Origin: Coptodactyla brooksi
Lineage: Eukaryota; Arthropoda; Insecta; Coleoptera; Scarabaeidae
DNA: 21,693 nucleotides
Assembly: GCA_033557675.1 (NCBI GenBank)
Contig: JAWQRM010000536.1
Coordinates: forward strand, 1 to 21,693
Direction of reading: 5' to 3'
A model generated the notes under the pieces. That model was given only the letters and a program-made list of their open reading frames with translations, made no database searches and was not told the DNA's origin. Shown here piece after piece: positions 17,710 through 21,693 of the stretch (its first letter is position 1; the number at the start of each line of letters is the position of its first letter). A program made the position numbers and the translations under genes.

Positions 17710-20700
17710 AATATATAAGAAAATTTTGCAGATATTTTGCTTGGAAAATTGGACAATTGGTTACAAAATCTGTCACGTAAAGATTTAAAAGAATATGAAT
17801 TTGAGCTGTCAAATTTGACAGTTACTTGTCAACTTAGTATCTGTCATTTTGATATGTGTCAATACTTTATTGCCAGTATTTTACATTTAGAGCAACCAAC
17901 ATACGTTTGCAAAGTGATATTTCTACTTTAATATCTACTATAATTTACTAGGTAGTAGATTGATTAAAATGATTAGAAATACAAAAAAAAATTGAAAAAG
18001 AAAGAAAAACCTCAAGCTTTATTTTGAAGGGGACTTCCAGTGGTACCTCATTGAAAAACTCTTTTATTTTCTATACGACAGTGTTTTTTTTTGTTTTTAA
18101 ATCGATCAACTCCTTACAGAGATATTAATTTTTTTCTGTGTAAATGCCAATAGGATATCTTATTAAAATAACAAGCTTTTTATCAGTTTTTAAGAGAAAA
18201 ATACAAAACAATAATCTAATGTAAAAATTCAAAATCTAAAAATTGAAGTTAGTCATTTATTTAGCATTACCCATATACAATACATAATTTGTAATACATA
18301 ATTTTTCAAATAAGTTTTAATGCAATTTCAATATATTCTATAAATTATATTAAGTTTCCTAAAACATATTTGCAAATTCATTTAAAAATATGCTCTGAAT
18401 TATTTTAGATTTATTGCACATTTTATTTATTGCCTTCTGATCTTGTATTATGCTTTTGTACGTTATAAACATATTTTATATTGTTATATAAATATGGTGG
18501 TACATGTTTATATTTAATTTTATATACTAGACTCAATACACTACATAAGACTTTCTGTATCTTTTGCATAAAATTCTTTGACATTTTTGATCTAAGATAA
18601 TTTGCATGACCTTTAAAATTTAAATTTTCGTTTAATATGGTTTCTAAATATTTAATTTATGTAACTCTTTCTGTGTTTACATTGTCAATACTAATATTCG
18701 TTACTTTTTTTACTTGTTCCAGTTTATAAGCATTGCCTATCACCATATATTTAGTTTTATTAACATTTAGGCACATACTGTTATCACAAAGTCATATATT
18801 TAAAGATTTTAAGTCTTAATTCTCTTCAAACCTGGAGAACTCCTTTGTAGTTTCAATATTTTCAATGACACAATCATAATTATGGTACTTTTTAATTTTA
18901 CGAAAAGCCTCACTTATACTCTCAATAAAATAAAAATGAAAACGGTCAGCTATATCCTGTTCATCATGTACTAATGTATTATCAAAGTTAACTATTTCTG
19001 TTTTCTTTTTGTAGAAAAGTTTTCATATTTTTCCACAGGAAATGTTCAGTAAACATTTCCTTTATTTTCATGTAGTACTGAAAATATCTTTCTTTCTCAA
19101 TTTTTACAAGCTTGGTATTTAGTATCTCTCTCTCTTTCATTTTATTTATTATATTACTGTTTATTCATTTATTGTTTTCATATTTTTTTATATTCTATTA
19201 TATTTTTATACTCTTATAAGTCTTATAATATATTCTACTATTTTGTGTGTTCATTATAATCGACTACAATTGGCGATACTGTAACTATTATTATTGCATG
19301 GTCACTAATCTTTGGAGTTAAGTGTACTGTGTAATTCTATACTGTATAATTCTTGCGCTATTTATGACAATTTCATAAAGTCCGTATCCATGTATGAAAT
19401 TTTTACATTTATTTGCATATACAATAACAAATAATTATACAAATAATTATGTATAATTAATAAATATAACTATCTGGGCTTAACAATGACCGAAAATGGA
19501 CAGGAGAGGACAGAAATACAGGAAAGAATAGTGGAAAGGACAGAAATGTTTGGGGGCAATGAGACTATCAAATTAGAAATTTAACATTAGATTACTGTTT
19601 TGTTTTAATTTATTAAAACGTTGGTCAGAGCTTACGCGAAGGAAAAAGTGCATCATGTAGGCGCCTTCACCATTTTTAAACGTTGATTTTAAATCGAAAT
19701 TACCCCACCAATTGGTGAATGAAGAAAAAACGTATATATATATATATATATATACATATTTCTGTTCTCTCATGTCCACCTTCAGTCATTGTTAAGCCCA
19801 GATAAATTCAAAAGTATATTTTTTTACTCAAGTTGTTTATTATCTCTAAATTTTTCTTGTTATTATTCCCCTTCTTCTTTGTAATTTCCATGTGTTATGT
19901 GTATGTTATATATATATATAACATACACACAATGTATACAATACCAGGCTTTCACAAAATCATAAAATCTTGGTGTCCTAAAGTGTTGGTTTCTTTTATT
20001 ACTTGTGACGTACGAACTAATTACCAGTTTGCCTTACCAATTAACCGCGTTCGCTCTATTTCCTCTCGTTTCCCGACGTTAATTGGACTTTTCAAACTCA
20101 CCTTGCTCGTGCAGGTGACAGGACAAGATTGCCACGGTCCGAGCCACCAGTGCGAGGGGCAAGGCTCGTCCTTGCACTTCCTCTCCTCGGTGAGCGGCCT
20201 CGTGTCGGGTTCGCAGAAGGATTCGTCGACGATCGCCGAGGCCGCGTCGTCGAATGACGTCACGGGACCCGTCAGGGACTCCCTGCATATCGCCTTGCGG
20301 AACTGTTTTCCCCCGCCGCACGTCACCGAACACTGCGCCCAATCCGTCAGCTTCCACTCGTATTTCAGGCGCCTTTCGGGGTCCCCGTACCTCGACAGGG
20401 TGTACTGGTACTTCACGCCCGGATTTTTCGCCTTGCCCCGGAAGATTATCTGGGGATTAAGGGGATCAGTCGATAAATCGAAGTGTCAAACACTTTCTGT
20501 TATCAGTAGGTCGAAAATGCAGCAAACAATAAACGCTAACCGTGACTCACCGAAAGGTGCTGAGGCGGCAGCACAGTCACTACAATAAATTAATATATAA
20601 GCGACGCTAGGTTAATAATAGATTACTCAGAATGCAATTCATAACTTTCAGACTTAACTTTCTTTGTCTGTAGCTTTTGCGCTGCTATTCCAGCTTCCGC

Positions 20701-21551
20701 GATTTAATTACCAACGTTTTTCAACTAAATTATCAACGGAGATTACAAAATAGGGATCAGTCGATAAAACGAAGTGTCAAACACTTTCTGTCATTAGCAG
20801 GTCGAAAATGCAGCGAACAATAAACGCTAACCGTGACCCACCGAAAGGTGCTGAGGCGGCAGCACAGTCACCTCAATAAATTAGTATATAAGCGACGCTA
20901 GATTAATAATAGACTATTCAGAATGCAATTCATAGTGTAGTTAACTTTCAGACTTAACTTTCTTTGTCTGTAGCCTTTGTATTGCTATTCCAGCTTCCGC
21001 GATTTAATTACCAACGTTTTTCAATTAAATCATCAACGGAGATTACAAAATAGCCCCGGAGAAAAGTTCGCGGATACGCTGGTCCCGTTGTTTTTCGGGA
21101 ACTCCCATCCGAATTAAACGTTCCCCCGGAGACGCACTTTGTTTAATTGAATCACGCTGCGAATCAACTACCGGGGTTTTTCTCTCGAAAATCGCTAATT
21201 CCTTCCGGGAATTTACTGCCCCGCGGGCATTTGAATATTATGGGCCGGTAAATACGGGTGCATAATTCGATTTCGCGAGCGCGAAACGCAATGTAAATGC
21301 AAATGACCGCTGAAAGCAAATAATAACTGTCGAGAGGGGGGGTCATGCGGGGCCGGGCGCTAAACATAACTTTCGAAAGCCCGCGCCGCTTAATGTTAAC
21401 ACAGTTTTTCAATTTGAGCGTCCGACGACTTACGTATACCAAAATCGGTTCCTTTATCGGGCCCGGGATTCGGATTTTCTCCAATTCGTTTTCCCTCTCG
21501 TAAAGAGCTTGCGTACCCGCCACTGTGTACTCTCCTGGTAAGGTAATGTGC
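16429..21551 (-). CDS. ADAMTS / ADAMTS-like protein, C-terminal three exons (5' end beyond window)
   Basis: Exon 21434-21551 encodes spacer-domain sequence (LPGEYTVAGTQALYER, IRIPGPIKEPILVY). It ends at GTAAGT in phase 0. A 984-bp intron leads to exon 20102-20449: IIFRGKAKNPGVKYQYTLSR finishes the spacer, then comes a thrombospondin type-1 repeat (YEWKLTDWAQCSVTCGGGKQ...CKDEPC) and the first part of a second one (WWLGPWQSCPVTC). A GTGAGT donor (phase 0) opens a 3.5-kb intron. The last exon, 16429-16575, reads GVKQYLRRSVMCVDRQEMAL, SDKFCDPGTRP and a final CGPLPLCPEEKR stop, which completes the second TSP1 repeat with its cysteines. The family comprises secreted matrix proteases or protease-like proteins; spacer and TSP1 modules bind matrix and glycosaminoglycans. 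The metalloprotease region, if any, would lie right of the window, so protease or ADAMTSL identity cannot be decided. The gene is convergent with 15502-16019. Confidence 0.88.
16576..17040. other. AT-rich intronic DNA of the ADAMTS-type gene
   Basis: It lies inside the 16576-20101 intron. No repeat matches elsewhere in the window and no exon are visible. Confidence 0.4.
17060..17450 (+). repeat. two tandem-like copies of dispersed family Z
   Basis: 17060-17190 and 17300-17450 share CCTGTAATGTCATTTA, CC.ATAGA.TGCA, TGTCATTC and an NTTATTNCG block about 250 bp apart. The second copy closely matches the inverted copy at 110-250. Both lie inside the ADAMTS-type last intron. Confidence 0.65.
17660..17706. 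repeat. (TA)n microsatellite
   Basis: This is an uninterrupted run of about 23 TA dinucleotides within the ADAMTS-type intron. Confidence 0.95.
17707..18415. other. AT-rich intronic DNA with TGTCA-rich segment
   Basis: 17770-17872 has five TGTCA motifs, including a perfect 16-bp palindrome CTGTCAAATTTGACAG at 17806-17821. A 64-codon open frame (17737-17931) overlaps it but has no ATG start or family features. The rest is AT-rich with no gene. Confidence 0.4.
18420..19140 (-). mobile_element. LINE (non-LTR retrotransposon) ORF2 remnant, decayed
   Basis: Reading the minus strand, 19140-18860 resembles the linker before reverse transcriptase: KEREILNTKLVKIEKERY, then DIADRFHFYFIESI, the IA-FN-YF-SI pattern. 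After a deletion, 18800-18420 reads DNSMCLNVNKTKYMVIG, ISIDNVNTERV, IKYLETILNENLNFKGH and finally KHNTRSEGN. These are the segments that follow the catalytic YADD/FADD box in jockey/CR1-like elements. The catalytic core itself is missing and in-frame stops are present (for example after LNI and ERVT). It is a dead insertion inside the ADAMTS-type intron, in the same orientation as that gene. Clade assignment is uncertain. Confidence 0.65.
19471..19805. mobile_element. foldback / MITE-like element with ~48-bp inverted repeats
   Basis: The arms 19471-19518 and 19758-19805 are imperfect reverse complements of each other. Both contain TATCTGGGCTTAACAATGAC (TGAC/TGACT end), GGACA.GAGA and ACAGAAATA. 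About 240 bp lie between them, including a TA run at 19733-19755. There is no coding content. This layout fits a non-autonomous DNA element. The target-site duplication is unclear in the AT-rich flanks. Confidence 0.6.
19898..19929. repeat. 32-bp perfect palindrome
   Basis: TGTGTATGTTATATAT is followed immediately by its reverse complement. It can extrude as a cruciform. It lies in the ADAMTS-type intron, 173 bp from the donor of the preceding exon. Confidence 0.85.
20463..21053. repeat. two-copy tandem duplication (~291/300 bp) in the ADAMTS-type intron
   Basis: Unit 1 is 20463-20753 and unit 2 is 20754-21053, near identical along their length (GGATCAGTCGATAAA..., GTGCTGAGGCGGCAGCACAG, ...GGAGATTACAAAATAG). 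A 9-bp insertion (about 20934-20942) accounts for the length difference. On the minus strand unit 1 ends 13 bp from the splice acceptor of exon 20102-20449, so the likely branch-point region was copied. Confidence 0.9.
21054..21433. other. GC/CpG-rich intronic DNA with octamer motif
   Basis: It lies between the tandem duplication and the spacer-domain exon of the ADAMTS-type gene. It is clearly richer in CpG than the rest of the intron and carries a perfect POU octamer ATGCAAAT at 21297-21304. It may be an intronic regulatory region; nothing proves it. Confidence 0.3.
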
Positions 21552-21693
21552 CTGAAAAATAGGAAGGCAGGTGAACTACATAAATTCCAGAAGAATCCGT
21601 ACAAAAAATAGTGAAAAAAATTAATAATGATTATTATAATTTTACCACCTTCTACCTACTAGATCAAAAAGGATCGAGGCAGGTATAGGGGCA

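Noticed and set aside
17737..17931. 64-codon plus-strand frame
   Set aside because: No ATG start at the frame's beginning, no family features, and it lies inside an AT-rich intron with a microsatellite.
19833..20588. 251-codon plus-strand open frame
   Set aside because: It is largely antisense to the ADAMTS-type TSP1 exon, whose GC-rich sequence opens the other strand by chance; the first part is AT-rich low complexity.
21640..21693. Possible further ADAMTS-type exon at the right edge (minus strand reads IPAS near a GTAGGT)
   Set aside because: It resembles the spacer-start motif IPAGA only over three residues, and the frame and phase are not supported. Left as intron.

Overview
The window looks like nuclear DNA of an insect. 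It has short spliced genes (introns mostly 49-81 bp with GT...AG ends), an AT-rich background, decayed transposons and two animal gene families. One family is the insect DM4/12 family of secreted proteins. The other is an ADAMTS/ADAMTS-like extracellular-matrix gene. Short introns and compact tandem families suit a beetle or similar insect, but nothing in the window proves the order. All gene models were read by hand from splice signals and conserved protein patterns, without transcripts.

Layout. 1-1000: simple repeats and dispersed-repeat copies. 1070-2829 (minus): three DM4/12 loci. The one at 2145-2829 is a complete four-exon gene. The two downstream of it (1577-1955 and 1070-1413) have only the 5' half and end in phase-2 splice donors. 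3220-7000: mostly a dispersed repeat family, including a tandem array of about 303 bp per unit, plus unassigned CpG-containing DNA. 7120-9925 and 11505-14275 (plus): two copies of a block of about 2.8 kb, separated by a dead pogo/Tigger-like transposon. 15502-16019 (plus): a collapsed, chimeric third copy. 16429-21551 (minus): the last three exons of an ADAMTS-type gene that continues beyond the right edge. Its 3.5-kb last intron holds LINE debris, a foldback element and AT repeats.

The most interesting structure is the plus-strand DM4/12 block. Each copy has three successive two-exon 5' cassettes (A, B, C). Each cassette has its own ATG, signal peptide, a dibasic (R-X-K/R-R) site and the N-terminal half of the domain. 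Each ends at a phase-2 donor. There is only one pair of C-terminal exons, carrying the Cys motifs and poly(A) signal, after cassette C. All three cassettes are frame-compatible with it. This resembles a variable/constant locus with alternative first-exon cassettes sharing a constant 3' end. The competing reading is that A and B are 5'-half duplicates that lost their 3' exons; a decayed exon-3-like stretch after cassette A supports that history. Between the two blocks, constant exon 3 differs only by synonymous changes, whereas cassette A exon 1 differs only by amino-acid-changing ones.

The DM4/12 products should be small secreted proteins of unknown function. The ADAMTS gene encodes a spacer domain followed by two C-terminal thrombospondin type-1 repeats and is unrelated to the cluster.
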